A DNA stretch of 64,000 bases from Hydrogenoanaerobacterium sp032017025. GTDB lineage: Bacteria; Bacillota; Clostridia; Oscillospirales; Ruminococcaceae. Below the pieces are notes generated by a model, which saw only the letters and a program-made list of their open reading frames with translations, did no database searches and was not told where the DNA came from. The stretch lies in NCBI RefSeq assembly GCF_032017025.1, contig NZ_DALZQO010000004.1, positions 62,001-126,000 of the forward strand, written 5' to 3'. Of this stretch, positions 8,937-17,297 are shown piece after piece. How positions within the stretch are numbered: position 1 is the first letter of the stretch; the number at the start of each line of letters is the position of its first letter. Made by a program: the position numbers and the translations under genes.

Positions 8937-8964
8937 ATTATACCATAAAAAGCAAAAGACACAA
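8937..8964 (-). promoter_or_regulatory. Sigma-A-type promoter for yqhY-like/nusB unit
   Basis: On the minus strand a TTGTGT -35 (8959-8964) is separated by 16 nt from a perfect TATAAT (8937-8942). It lies 71 nt upstream of the Asp23-family start and outside the spoIIIA operon. Confidence 0.6.
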
Positions 8965-9007
8965 CTGCAAGAAGAGATTATTTTATTTTATATGTTTCAT
9001 AATAATT

Positions 9008-9559
9008 TTATTTCGTTTCGGTAATCGAGATATTCTCTACCGCAACATCTGTCTGTGAAAGAACGATGTCTTTTATTTTAGCGACGTCTTCTTTTTGCAG
9101 CCCGCTCGCTTTCACAATGATGTCGGCCTTATCGTCGGAAAGATAGACCATACAATCTTCAAAACCCTTCGCCTTAATTAGGCTTTCTACCGTTCCCTCC
9201 GTTTCAATTGCCTGTGCAAGGGTAGTTGCCTGTACTGCCAAAGCTGCTTTTTCGGTTTCGGTCAGTTCGGCGTCTTTAAACATTTTTTTGATACTGTCAA
9301 TGGCTTTATCACGGGTTTTCGTACGGTTAACGCGTGCTTCGTTAAAATACTTGGTATTTGCTACAACCTGTACCTGCTCACCGTCAAGGCTGACATACTT
9401 GCTGTCGCCATAGTTTTTGGTTTCGGTTGCGGTTGCCGTTTCGGTTGCAACAAAATCTTCTCCGCTGGCGGAATACACCCAGTTGAGGTAAACCGCAATG
9501 CCAAGGCTTAGTACCAGCGCCGCCAGTATAATATGCCTTTTCCCTAAAATCATGTTCAT
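9008..9559 (-). CDS. spoIIIAH: Stage III sporulation protein AH
   Basis: Mother-cell membrane protein whose extracellular domain, related to YscJ/FliF ring proteins, meets SpoIIQ from the forespore and forms the feeding channel. The 183-aa protein has one membrane segment near residues 8-28 (HIILAALVLSLGIAVYLNWV), then a Thr/Glu-rich linker and an alpha/beta ring-building domain at the C-terminus. It is somewhat shorter than the Bacillus protein. It is the last gene of the complete spoIIIA operon. No GC-rich terminator is visible downstream. Confidence 0.93.
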   Translation of the reverse strand: MNMILGKRHIILAALVLSLGIAVYLNWVYSASGEDFVATETATATETKNYGDSKYVSLDGEQVQVVANTKYFNEARVNRTKTRDKAIDSIKKMFKDAELTETEKAALAVQATTLAQAIETEGTVESLIKAKGFEDCMVYLSDDKADIIVKASGLQKEDVAKIKDIVLSQTDVAVENISITETK

Positions 9560-9580
9560 ATGGAATCCTCCTATGTAAAA

Positions 9581-10168
9581 TTATTTTTCTTTGGCCATCT
9601 TTGTGATACAAACCTGTGTAGATGAAAGATCAAGCGCGGTTTTTACCGCATTGATAATTCGTTCTTCCACCACGATACTTTCCGCGCCCTCGCAGACTAC
9701 CACAACGCCCTTGACCTTTGGTTCAATCTGAGTTTTTATCAGCGCCTCCTTACCGTTTCCGTTATCAACCAGGATATAACTGTTTTCACTGTTATCTTTT
9801 TCGTGAAGTTTTTTTATTCCATTTTCGGAATAATCCTGTGTGACATCGGTGTTCTTCTTTTCTGCATTGGCATAGACATACTCCACACCGCTTTCCAGAG
9901 TGACCAGTACCCTCGCCTTGCCCACACCCTCAATGCTTGTGACCAGTGCATAAATTTTTTCTTCAAGCTGTATGGCATAGGTTTCGTTTGTTTGGCTGGC
10001 CTGTGGCTGCGGAGCTTGCTTTTTGCTCTGCTTCGGCAGAAACTCAGAGAGCAATATAAGCGCAATACCGCAAAGGCCGAGCAGTACAATCAATTTGATT
10101 CTGCCTTCGCTGTGAAGCAGCCCTTTTAATTTTTCTTTGATATTATCCATCGTTTGCCTTTGTTCCAT
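9581..10168 (-). CDS. spoIIIAG: Stage III sporulation protein AG
   Basis: Component of the SpoIIIA-SpoIIQ channel; SpoIIIAG forms a large oligomeric ring in the intermembrane space. The 195-aa protein has one membrane span (about residues 25-43, IKLIVLLGLCGIALILLS) and an ectodomain with YALVTSIEGVGKARVLVTLESG and VVVVCEGAESIVVEERIINAVKTAL, the ring-building fold. The start overlaps spoIIIAF by 26 nt. Two ATGs compete: 10168, with GGAGG 12 nt away, and 10150, with AAAGG 6 nt away; the start is therefore uncertain by six codons. Confidence 0.93.
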   Translation of the reverse strand: MEQRQTMDNIKEKLKGLLHSEGRIKLIVLLGLCGIALILLSEFLPKQSKKQAPQPQASQTNETYAIQLEEKIYALVTSIEGVGKARVLVTLESGVEYVYANAEKKNTDVTQDYSENGIKKLHEKDNSENSYILVDNGNGKEALIKTQIEPKVKGVVVVCEGAESIVVEERIINAVKTALDLSSTQVCITKMAKEK

Positions 10169-10664
10169 CTTGTGATTGCACCTCCTGCCGGAACTGTATC
10201 ACCGGCTTTAGTCCGAGCTTTTGGGTAATCCTGCTTTCGATTTCAGCTTGTTTATTTTGATCTTCCGCGTGAAGCGAAAGGATGATCTCTGTAATAAATA
10301 TGCCGCTTTCATCGTTTGTATTAACGTTTATAGAAATTTCTTGCGGTTGTACACCAATTGCGATAAGTTCTTCCCGTGCAAGGTCTTGTATTGAGGCGGC
10401 AAAGCTGTCCTGCACCTGTTTTTCCATCGTATCCTTTAGGGCATCCGTACGGTATTCCGTCTGTGGCTGAGTACCCATTTCAATCTGGAACTCCCCGTTA
10501 AAAGCGCCTGTCATGATTGGTGAGAGAATACAACAGAGGAAAAACAAACTGATGGTAATTTTATAGATTCGCTGCGTTCCGCCACTGGGTAATGCGAGAT
10601 GTGCAAGGCTGCCCGCAACTGCCGCAACGCAAACCGCAAGCGCCCAGTTCTTGATTGCTTCCAA
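10143..10664 (-). CDS. spoIIIAF: Stage III sporulation protein AF
   Basis: SpoIIIA complex membrane protein with a ring-building soluble domain. The 173-aa sequence has two N-terminal hydrophobic segments (about 5-25 and 33-52, including ITISLFFLCCILSPI), then a soluble alpha/beta domain containing SFAASIQDLAREELIAIGVQPQEISI. The length and position between AE and AG fit the family. Its role in the mother-cell channel is known from Bacillus. Confidence 0.92.
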   Translation of the reverse strand: MEAIKNWALAVCVAAVAGSLAHLALPSGGTQRIYKITISLFFLCCILSPIMTGAFNGEFQIEMGTQPQTEYRTDALKDTMEKQVQDSFAASIQDLAREELIAIGVQPQEISINVNTNDESGIFITEIILSLHAEDQNKQAEIESRITQKLGLKPVIQFRQEVQSQDGTKANDG

Positions 10665-10680
10665 CGGGTTTCACCTCACT

Positions 10681-11820
10681 TCATAAGCTCATGCCTACAA
10701 TAAGCATAATCGTAGTTGATATGATAAACAGCAGCGCCACAAATGAAATGATGGCAAGCAGCAGACTGAGTGCCGTTGCGCAGGCTTTGAGCACTTTACC
10801 AATTTGCTGGGCACCCAAAATATCACTGACCGCCGAGCCAAGGTTTACCGCGAAGTACCAGATTACCGTTTGCAGCAAGGACGGCAAAAAGGTAAGTGAA
10901 GCCACCGCCACAGCGTATGCCCCTACCGTGGTTTTAAGCAGCTTAACACAGCTTTGCGCGGTTGTCAGGGCGTCTGAAAGGGCCTTGCCCACAACGGGTA
11001 CAAAGCTACCAAGCAAGAACTTACCGGTTTTCATGGCAACGGTATCGGCACCTGCCGCAACAAGGCTTTGGATGCCGAGTAAGCCGACAAACACCGTAAC
11101 CAGAAGACCCAGTGCCCATATTACCACCGATTTTGCTGTGCTCGCCGCACCGGAAAGATTCATAGAAGGAGTGAGCGCGCCTACAATGCAGAAAGCAAGG
11201 TAAATAGTAACAAGCGGTACAAGCTGATTGGCGGTGATTTTCGATATAACCTCGGATGTAAGCAGTAAAAACGTGTTGTAGGTAGTTGCGGAAACAGGCT
11301 GCCCCCCGACAGCAACAAGGCTGACAAATACTGGTATAAACGAGAGAATAAAATCGGAACAGCTTTGGATGGCAGAAGCTGCCGAACGAATACACTCTAC
11401 AATAGGGTTTACCACCGCAGTGCAGATGCAGAGAATTGCAACCACATTAAAAACAGTATCGAGGCTGCGTTCACCGATGCTGACGTTGAGCCCCTCTACC
11501 AGCGAGCATAGTACCGCAACCCCTGAAATGGATGCAAGAATCACCAACGGCTTGCGCAGCTGTTCAAGCAAAATCTCCCACAGTGCCTTGAAAAAATCGG
11601 TGGGCGAAAGTGTAAGCAACATCTTATAGTCAATTTCATCCACACCAAGGTTATCCAGTATTCCTTTTGCCTCCTCTGGTGTTTTGTCGTAAAGCTCGTT
11701 TGCTCCGCTTGATTCAAATTGCTGTTGCAGTTGTTCTTCGGGTAGCTCGGCATCAAGCGCATAGCAAGGTGTTACGAAAAGCAGAACTGCCGCAATGATG
11801 CATAAAAATCGTTTTATCAT
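10681..11820 (-). CDS. spoIIIAE: Stage III sporulation protein AE
   Basis: Large polytopic membrane protein of the SpoIIIA channel. The 379-aa sequence begins with a cleavable-looking signal peptide (residues 1-21, ending VTPCYA). A helical extracytoplasmic portion follows with GVDEIDYKMLLTLSPTDFFKAL, then about seven membrane segments up to the C-terminus. It lies 12 nt after spoIIIAD. The size is typical for the family. Confidence 0.94.
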   Translation of the reverse strand: MIKRFLCIIAAVLLFVTPCYALDAELPEEQLQQQFESSGANELYDKTPEEAKGILDNLGVDEIDYKMLLTLSPTDFFKALWEILLEQLRKPLVILASISGVAVLCSLVEGLNVSIGERSLDTVFNVVAILCICTAVVNPIVECIRSAASAIQSCSDFILSFIPVFVSLVAVGGQPVSATTYNTFLLLTSEVISKITANQLVPLVTIYLAFCIVGALTPSMNLSGAASTAKSVVIWALGLLVTVFVGLLGIQSLVAAGADTVAMKTGKFLLGSFVPVVGKALSDALTTAQSCVKLLKTTVGAYAVAVASLTFLPSLLQTVIWYFAVNLGSAVSDILGAQQIGKVLKACATALSLLLAIISFVALLFIISTTIMLIVGMSL

Positions 11821-11831
11821 TGTATCACCGC

Positions 11832-12230
11832 CTAAGCTGCCAGCAGAGTGGTAATGATAGACAGCAGTGCCTGGAACAAGGGCAGGCTGAGCAGCAGAAT
11901 AGAAAGCTTACCTGCAATTTCAAGCTTTGATGCAATCGCACTCTGCCCTGCGTCCTTACAGGTATCGCAGGCTATTTGGGTAATAAAACAAATGCCGAGA
12001 GATTTAATTAGTATTTCTATGTATTCACGGGGCATTTGAGTGTTATCGAGCAGCAGGTTCAGTTGGTCGAGTACAGGGGTAAGGTTCTCGGCAACCAGAG
12101 CAAAAATAATAACGCCGACGATAAGCGAAACTGCCAGGCTGTATTCAGGCTTGTACTGCTTAAGCAGCACCGCCAGTGATACACCGATAATGCCCACACC
12201 AACAATCGTAATTATATCCATTGTTTTCAC
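11832..12230 (-). CDS. spoIIIAD: Stage III sporulation protein AD
   Basis: Small polytopic membrane protein of the SpoIIIA complex, 132 aa. Four hydrophobic segments are visible, starting with IITIVGVGIIGVSLAVLLKQ, plus the conserved YKPEYSLAVSLIVGVIIF and SLGICFITQIACDTCKDAGQ. It lies 2 nt after spoIIIAC. SpoIIIAC and AD resemble proton-channel-like membrane components and probably form the inner part of the channel. Confidence 0.93.
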   Translation of the reverse strand: MKTMDIITIVGVGIIGVSLAVLLKQYKPEYSLAVSLIVGVIIFALVAENLTPVLDQLNLLLDNTQMPREYIEILIKSLGICFITQIACDTCKDAGQSAIASKLEIAGKLSILLLSLPLFQALLSIITTLLAA

Positions 12231-12232
12231 CG

Positions 12233-12427
12233 CTAAAACCCAAACACTGATTTTGCGGTGTCGAACAGAAAGCTGATTTCATTGATGATGATCATCAGTA
12301 CTACAATGAGGCCCGCAAGCGTAGTCAGCATTGCCTGCTCCTCTCTGCCCGAGCGAATCAGTACCTGGTTAAGCACTGCCACAATAATTCCAATGGCTGC
12401 CACCTTGAAAATTAAATCAACCTCCAC
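12233..12427 (-). CDS. spoIIIAC: Stage III sporulation protein AC
   Basis: Small membrane protein with two spans. I chose the GTG at 12425-12427 because GGAGG lies 8 nt upstream and the 64-aa product MEVDLIFKVAAIGIIVAVL matches the family N-terminus and size; a longer reading adds 15 charged residues. The segments IFKVAAIGIIVAVLNQVL and MLTTLAGLIVVLMIINEI-type helices are separated by RSGREEQA. It acts with SpoIIIAD in the mother-cell membrane. Confidence 0.93.
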   Translation of the reverse strand: MEVDLIFKVAAIGIIVAVLNQVLIRSGREEQAMLTTLAGLIVVLMIIINEISFLFDTAKSVFGF

Positions 12428-12483
12428 CTGTTGTTCCTCCCTGCTTTTAGTTGTCTTTGCTTTTAAACACAACCTAACCCGAA

Positions 12484-12984
12484 TTAAAAAACCACAATAA
12501 CGAAAGCAACACCCGCGAGTACGCCAAGTGTTTGGTATAACCCTCCCAGTTGCTTTTGACGTGCCTTTGCCTCCTTATGCCGCTCTTTGAGCACAAACTG
12601 AGCATAATCAATTTCGCTGAGAGCGCCGTCAAGGTCTACTGCACCGAGCACCGAGCCAAGATGATAGAGTATTCTGAGATCCTCATCATCCATACTTGTA
12701 GGGGTTTCGGCAAGTGCCTTTCGCCATGCGTTTGGGAATGCAACCCCCATTTTACACTGGTTTGCACAGGCTTTGACAAACGGCAACGTGCCGGAAAGCG
12801 GGCATAGCCGCGACATGACGTCCTGCATGGGAGACATTGTATATTTTAAGTCACTCGCCAGAAGGCTCATCAGGCTGATCGCATCCTCGAGCTGCGTCAC
12901 CCGCTTTTTCAGCCCTAACGACATCGTCAGACCCACCAGTGAGCTGCAGGCTATCATCAGCAGAAAACCCATTATCCTTATCAT
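12484..12984 (-). CDS. spoIIIAB: Stage III sporulation protein AB
   Basis: SpoIIIAB resembles the type II secretion protein GspF. The 166-aa protein has N-terminal and C-terminal hydrophobic segments (residues 4-22; LGVLAGVAFVIVVF at the end) with a helical soluble part between. The start is supported by GGAGG 6 nt upstream and by the family N-terminus MIRIMGFLLMIACSS. It lies 134 nt inside the 3' end of spoIIIAA in another frame, an unusually long overlap. Confidence 0.93.
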   Translation of the reverse strand: MIRIMGFLLMIACSSLVGLTMSLGLKKRVTQLEDAISLMSLLASDLKYTMSPMQDVMSRLCPLSGTLPFVKACANQCKMGVAFPNAWRKALAETPTSMDDEDLRILYHLGSVLGAVDLDGALSEIDYAQFVLKERHKEAKARQKQLGGLYQTLGVLAGVAFVIVVF

Positions 12985-13933
12985 ACTGTTCCTCCAAACG
13001 CAGCACCTGTTTTATCTTCCCTACACGGCTTCTGCCCTCAAGCAAAACAACTGTTTCAAATGCATCCATATCTGCAAGTTCTTTTACAAAGGGTTTTCGC
13101 AGCACCTCATTCATAGAGGAGGCATGCACCGACGCAACCAACTTAACACCGCAGGTTGCCCCCGTTTTCAGCGCGTCAATATCCGCCTCTCGGCCAATTT
13201 CGTCGCAGATGATGATTTCGGGTGAAAGGGTACGCACCGCCATCAAAATGCCATCGCGTTTGCTGTATCCGCTGAGCACGTCGGTAGTAATACCGATATC
13301 ATTTTGGGGAATCCCCTGCCACATCGCCGCAAGCTCTCCCCGTTCATCGATAAGCGAAACCTTTTTTACGAGGCAGGCATCCCCATTCGACAGCTGGCGA
13401 GCCAAATCACGCAAAATAGTTGTTTTACCCGAGCTCGGAGGTCCGGCAAGCAAAATCCCTTTACGCCCGAAGTTTGTATATTTCAGCACTTCATCGGCAC
13501 AGCCGAAAATCTGCTTGGCAATTCGGATGTTAAGCGATGAAATATCGCGCATGCCCTCTACTGCACCATCGTTTATCACCGCTGTACCGCACAAACCCAC
13601 GCGGTGCCCTCCGTTAAATGCAACAAACCCCTGTGCAATTTCAGCCTGATGACTATGTACCGAGTAACCGCACACCGCCCGGAATATTTCACGCAGTTCG
13701 TCTGCAGTAACCGCAATACAGTCAGGCTGAAGTTCCCTTGTAATTCTGCCCTTTGCGGTAATAAACAAGTTGTCCGCTCCGCAGCAGATATGGATTGGAC
13801 GGTTTACCCGCAACCGAATCTCTTGAGCAGTGCGCTGCACCGATTCATCGAGCACCAGTAAAATCCGCTGAATTTGATCGGGAAATAGGCTGCATAGTTT
13901 TTCAAAGCGCTGGATGGACTGATCCTTTTCCAT
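12851..13933 (-). CDS. spoIIIAA: Stage III sporulation protein AA, ATPase
   Basis: Secretion-type AAA/RecA-like ATPase powering or gating the SpoIIIA channel. The ATG at 13933 is preferred because AAGGGGTG is 6 nt upstream; a GTG lies three codons earlier. In the 360-aa product Walker A GPPSSGKT is at 164-171, Walker B is EIIICDEIG, and HASSMNEVLRKPF follows. B. subtilis SpoIIIAA has about 307 aa; here an extra hydrophilic tail of about 45 residues (from EEQYDKDNG) is encoded over the start of spoIIIAB. The tail is probably dispensable read-through sequence. Confidence 0.94.
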   Translation of the reverse strand: MEKDQSIQRFEKLCSLFPDQIQRILLVLDESVQRTAQEIRLRVNRPIHICCGADNLFITAKGRITRELQPDCIAVTADELREIFRAVCGYSVHSHQAEIAQGFVAFNGGHRVGLCGTAVINDGAVEGMRDISSLNIRIAKQIFGCADEVLKYTNFGRKGILLAGPPSSGKTTILRDLARQLSNGDACLVKKVSLIDERGELAAMWQGIPQNDIGITTDVLSGYSKRDGILMAVRTLSPEIIICDEIGREADIDALKTGATCGVKLVASVHASSMNEVLRKPFVKELADMDAFETVVLLEGRSRVGKIKQVLRLEEQYDKDNGFSADDSLQLTGGSDDVVRAEKAGDAARGCDQPDEPSGE

Positions 13934-13990
13934 TGCAATCACCCCTTGCTCTAATAGTTATTACACTTTGTCCACTTTTAGAACCACCCT

Positions 13991-14030
13991 ATAAAAAAAC
14001 AGGGGCATTCGCTCAAAACGAATGCCCCTG
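13991..14030 (-). terminator. Rho-independent terminator after gatB
   Basis: A perfect 12-bp stem, CAGGGGCATTCG with CGAATGCCCCTG (14000-14011 and 14019-14030), has a 7-nt loop and is followed on the minus strand by seven Ts. It ends the ligA/gatCAB unit and insulates the spoIIIA operon. Confidence 0.92.
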
Positions 14031-14043
14031 TAAAAACTGTATT

Positions 14044-15486
14044 TTATTTGGATTCGATAATCTTTAGGATAATATCTTTGAGGATAGCAGGATTCCCCTG
14101 CCCCTTGGACTGACGCATACACTGACCGACCAGGAAGCCGATTACATTGGTTTTACCACCCTTGTAGTCATCTACGGTCTTAGGGTTAGCATCAATAATA
14201 TCGTTTGCCAGCTTTTCGAGTACAGAAGTATCAGAAACCTGTGCGAGGCCCTTTTCATCCACCACTTCTTTCGGCTGTTTGTCCGAGAAGATGATTTCCT
14301 CCAGCACGGTTTTGCCCGCCGTGTTGGAAATGGTACCTTGGTCGATGAGTACGATCATGTCGGCAAGCTTCTTCGGGGTAAGCTTGCTTTCGGTAATTTC
14401 GATATTCTTCTCACGAAGAATGCGGGTGACATCGCCCAGCAGCCAATTTGAGATGAGCTTGGGCTGGCACATGCCGAGCTCAACGCATTCCTCAAAGAAG
14501 CGACCTGTACTCATGTTTTCCACCAGCAGGTTGGAATCAAAGTGAGGCAAGCTGTACTGCGCCATGTAGCGTTTAATCTTTTTATTGGGCAGCTCAGGCA
14601 GCTCGGCTTTCAGCTGATCCACAAACTCTTGCTCCAGCACGATAGTGAGAAGATCCGGCTCGGGAAAATAGCGGTAGTCGTGTGCATCCTCTTTGCTGCG
14701 AAGAAGCACGTTGCAGCCGTTCGGGTCATCCCAACGGCGGGTCTCCTGTGTAATTGTGCCGCCGTTTTCGAGAACCTCAATCTGACGTTTTGCCTCATAC
14801 TCAATTGCACGCACCGCGCCGGAAAACGAGTTGACGTTTTTCATCTCAACGCGCGTACCAAATTCCTTTTGCCCCACGGGACGCACAGATACGTTAACGT
14901 CACAGCGAATCGAGCCCTCCTGCATTTTGCAGTCGGATATATCGATGTATTGCAGAATGGATTTGACGGTATCTAAGTAGGCCTTCGCCTCGGCTGAACT
15001 GCGAATATCCGGTTCAGAAACAATTTCGATAAGCGGAACACCGCAGCGGTTGAAGTCAACCAAGCTGCCCGCAAAGCTGTCATCATGAATCAGCTTGCCT
15101 GCGTCCTCCTCAATGTGGATACGAGTGACGCCGATGCGTTTGGTTGCGCCCGATTCATCGATAATGACATCAAGATAGCCATTTTCGCACAGTGGAATAT
15201 CAAACTGGGATATTTGATATGCTTTGGGTAGGTCGGGGTAAAAATAATTTTTACGGTCTTGCTTGCAGATGCGGTTGATGCTGCAATTGGTCGCATGCCC
15301 CATTTTAACCGCATACTCCACAACCTTTTCGTTCAGTGTGGGCAGCGTACCGGGCATACCGAGACAGATGGGGCAGCAGTTGGAGTTGACCTCGCTGCCA
15401 AACTCGTTTCTACACCCGCAATATATTTTGGTTTTGGTCGAAAGCTCCGCATGAACCTCCAGACCAACAATAATCTCATATTCCAT
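14044..15486 (-). CDS. gatB: Aspartyl/glutamyl-tRNA amidotransferase subunit B
   Basis: Kinase and tRNA-binding subunit of GatCAB, which converts Glu-tRNA(Gln) and/or Asp-tRNA(Asn) to the amidated forms. The ATG at 15486 has GGAGG 8 nt upstream, giving 480 aa. N-terminal motifs are EIIVGLEVHAELST and CCPICLGMPGTLP with the Cys pairs of the zinc site (YCGC, CCPIC). The QDRKNYFYPDLPKAYQISQF segment and the helical YqeY-like tail are also present. It follows gatA by 15 nt. Identification is firm. Confidence 0.96.
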   Translation of the reverse strand: MEYEIIVGLEVHAELSTKTKIYCGCRNEFGSEVNSNCCPICLGMPGTLPTLNEKVVEYAVKMGHATNCSINRICKQDRKNYFYPDLPKAYQISQFDIPLCENGYLDVIIDESGATKRIGVTRIHIEEDAGKLIHDDSFAGSLVDFNRCGVPLIEIVSEPDIRSSAEAKAYLDTVKSILQYIDISDCKMQEGSIRCDVNVSVRPVGQKEFGTRVEMKNVNSFSGAVRAIEYEAKRQIEVLENGGTITQETRRWDDPNGCNVLLRSKEDAHDYRYFPEPDLLTIVLEQEFVDQLKAELPELPNKKIKRYMAQYSLPHFDSNLLVENMSTGRFFEECVELGMCQPKLISNWLLGDVTRILREKNIEITESKLTPKKLADMIVLIDQGTISNTAGKTVLEEIIFSDKQPKEVVDEKGLAQVSDTSVLEKLANDIIDANPKTVDDYKGGKTNVIGFLVGQCMRQSKGQGNPAILKDIILKIIESK

Positions 15487-15501
15487 TTCAGTCACCTCCG
15501 A

Positions 15502-16962
15502 TTACAGTGTGGGTATTGTATGAAAGCCGCCATAAATATTCTCATAGAAGCGTGCGGTTTTAAAAAGCAGCTGTTCAGAGAATTTGGGGCCGATGAGCTG
15601 CATACCAATAGGCAAGCCCTTTTCGTCACTGCCACAGGGAATGGACATTGCCGGAAGCCCCGCAATGTTAACGGTGACGGTACACATATCGCCCGCATAC
15701 ATCTTCAAGATATCGTTCACACGCTCACCGATTTTATAGGCGGTAGTGGGCGTTGTGGGGGTAATGATAACATCACAGTCCTTAAACGCTGCATCGTACT
15801 CCGCCATAATGCGCTGCTGCAAGCGCTTTGCGCGCTTATAGTATGCATCGTAGTAACCCGAGCTGAGCACAAAGGTGCCGAGCATAATGCGGCGTTTTAC
15901 TTCGTTACCGAAGCCTTCACTGCGCGTTTTCTCGTACATATCGGTAAGGCCCGAAAAGTTTTCGGCGCGGTAGCCGTATTTGACGCCATCAAAGCGTGCC
16001 AAATTGGAGGAAGCCTCAGCAGAGGAAATGATGTAGTAAGCGGAAATGGCGAAATCGGTGGAAGCGAGCGATACCTCTTTGATAACAGCGCCCGCATTTT
16101 TCAGCTCATCAATCGCCTTGTAAACCGCTGTTTTGACACTTTCATCCACACCGTCACCAAAATATTCTTTCGGCACACCGATGCGCAGCCCACGTACATC
16201 GCCATCGAGCCCCTTTGTGAAGTCATTCTGCGAAAGGGAGACAGAGGTTGCGTCCATGTTATCTTTGCCGCAGATCGCGCTGTAAAGGGCTGCAACATCT
16301 TCAACCGAACGCCCCATGGGACCGATTTGGTCGAGCGAGGAAGCAAACGCTACCAAACCATATCGTGATACCGAGCCGTAAGTGGGTTTCAAGCCAACAA
16401 GTCCGCAAAATGCCGATGGCTGACGGATTGAACCGCCGGTGTCGGAACCAAGGGACAAGATGGCTTCACCCGCCGCAACGCTTGCAGCGGAACCGCCGGA
16501 AGAACCGCCGGGCACGCAGGAAAGATCGTAGGGGTTGGCGGTTTTCATAAAGGCGGAGTTCTCACACGAGCCGCCCATAGCGAATTCATCGAGGTTGGCC
16601 TTGCCCACCATGATAAAATCGTTTGCCTTTAGGCGTTCAATAACGGTTGCGTCGTACGGAGGTATAAAATCACCAAGAATTTTTGATGCACAGGTGGTTT
16701 TTACACCCTTCGTGCAGATATTATCTTTAATTGCGATGGGAATACCCGCAAGAGCAGGTAGCGTTTCACCCGCTGCAAGCTTTGTATCCACCTCGGCGGC
16801 TTTTTTCAGCGCCGAATCTTTTTCGGTTGTAAGATATGCCTTAACCTTGCCTTCGACAGCGTCTATTCTGTCAAAAACAGAGTTGGTAATTTCAACCGCG
16901 CTGCACTGTTTTTCACGCAGCATTTTTGCAAGCTCGGTTGCGGTTTTGCAATAAAGCTCCAT
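15502..16962 (-). CDS. gatA: Aspartyl/glutamyl-tRNA amidotransferase subunit A
   Basis: Glutaminase subunit of GatCAB; it releases ammonia that is channelled to GatB. The 486-aa amidase-signature protein has the catalytic triad: Lys79 in IPIAIKDN, cis-Ser154 in PGGSSGGSAA, and nucleophile Ser178 in GSDTGGSIRQP. The length is normal. It lies between gatC (14 nt) and gatB (15 nt) in a single transcription unit. Confidence 0.96.
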   Translation of the reverse strand: MELYCKTATELAKMLREKQCSAVEITNSVFDRIDAVEGKVKAYLTTEKDSALKKAAEVDTKLAAGETLPALAGIPIAIKDNICTKGVKTTCASKILGDFIPPYDATVIERLKANDFIMVGKANLDEFAMGGSCENSAFMKTANPYDLSCVPGGSSGGSAASVAAGEAILSLGSDTGGSIRQPSAFCGLVGLKPTYGSVSRYGLVAFASSLDQIGPMGRSVEDVAALYSAICGKDNMDATSVSLSQNDFTKGLDGDVRGLRIGVPKEYFGDGVDESVKTAVYKAIDELKNAGAVIKEVSLASTDFAISAYYIISSAEASSNLARFDGVKYGYRAENFSGLTDMYEKTRSEGFGNEVKRRIMLGTFVLSSGYYDAYYKRAKRLQQRIMAEYDAAFKDCDVIITPTTPTTAYKIGERVNDILKMYAGDMCTVTVNIAGLPAMSIPCGSDEKGLPIGMQLIGPKFSEQLLFKTARFYENIYGGFHTIPTL

Positions 16963-16976
16963 TTGTCCGTTCTCTC

Positions 16977-17246
16977 CTATTCAACAGTCTTTGGTACAAC
17001 CACGCAGCCTGCCTGTACAAGCGGTGCGTTGCTTAGCAGCTCCTCACGTTTTACAGAGGGGCGAATTTCATCCTTGCGAAGCTCCATAGGGTGTGCAGGG
17101 TCAACGTCTTTGTAATCATCTGCCATTTCGGGAATCTGCTCCACCATAGCAATGATGTCGTGCATCTCGCCTTCAAATTTTACAACTTCATCTTCGTCTA
17201 TTTTGAGTCTGGCAAGCTTGGCAATATGCATAATATCAATTTTCAT
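16977..17246 (-). CDS. gatC: Aspartyl/glutamyl-tRNA amidotransferase subunit C
   Basis: Small subunit that stabilises GatA-GatB. I chose the ATG at 17244-17246, 6 nt after AGAGGTG, giving 89 aa. Visible are the N-terminal helix IDIMHIAKLARLKIDEDEV, the MHDIIAMVEQIPE segment, and the C-terminal tail with the VDPAHPMELRKDEIRPS motif that wraps around GatA. First gene of gatCAB, 51 nt after ligA. Confidence 0.95.
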   Translation of the reverse strand: MKIDIMHIAKLARLKIDEDEVVKFEGEMHDIIAMVEQIPEMADDYKDVDPAHPMELRKDEIRPSVKREELLSNAPLVQAGCVVVPKTVE

Positions 17247-17297
17247 TTCTAACACCTCTTTTGTCTTACTATGAGCTACTGAAAGCCCTAATATAAA

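Noticed and set aside
12484..12851. Shifting the spoIIIAB start downstream to avoid the overlap with spoIIIAA
   Set aside because: This would remove the conserved N-terminal membrane segment and leave the good ribosome binding site unused.
15259..16368. Plus-strand frame of 369 codons across gatB/gatA
   Set aside because: It is antisense to two clearly conserved genes, low in complexity of expected protein features and has no ribosome binding site or homology that I recognise.
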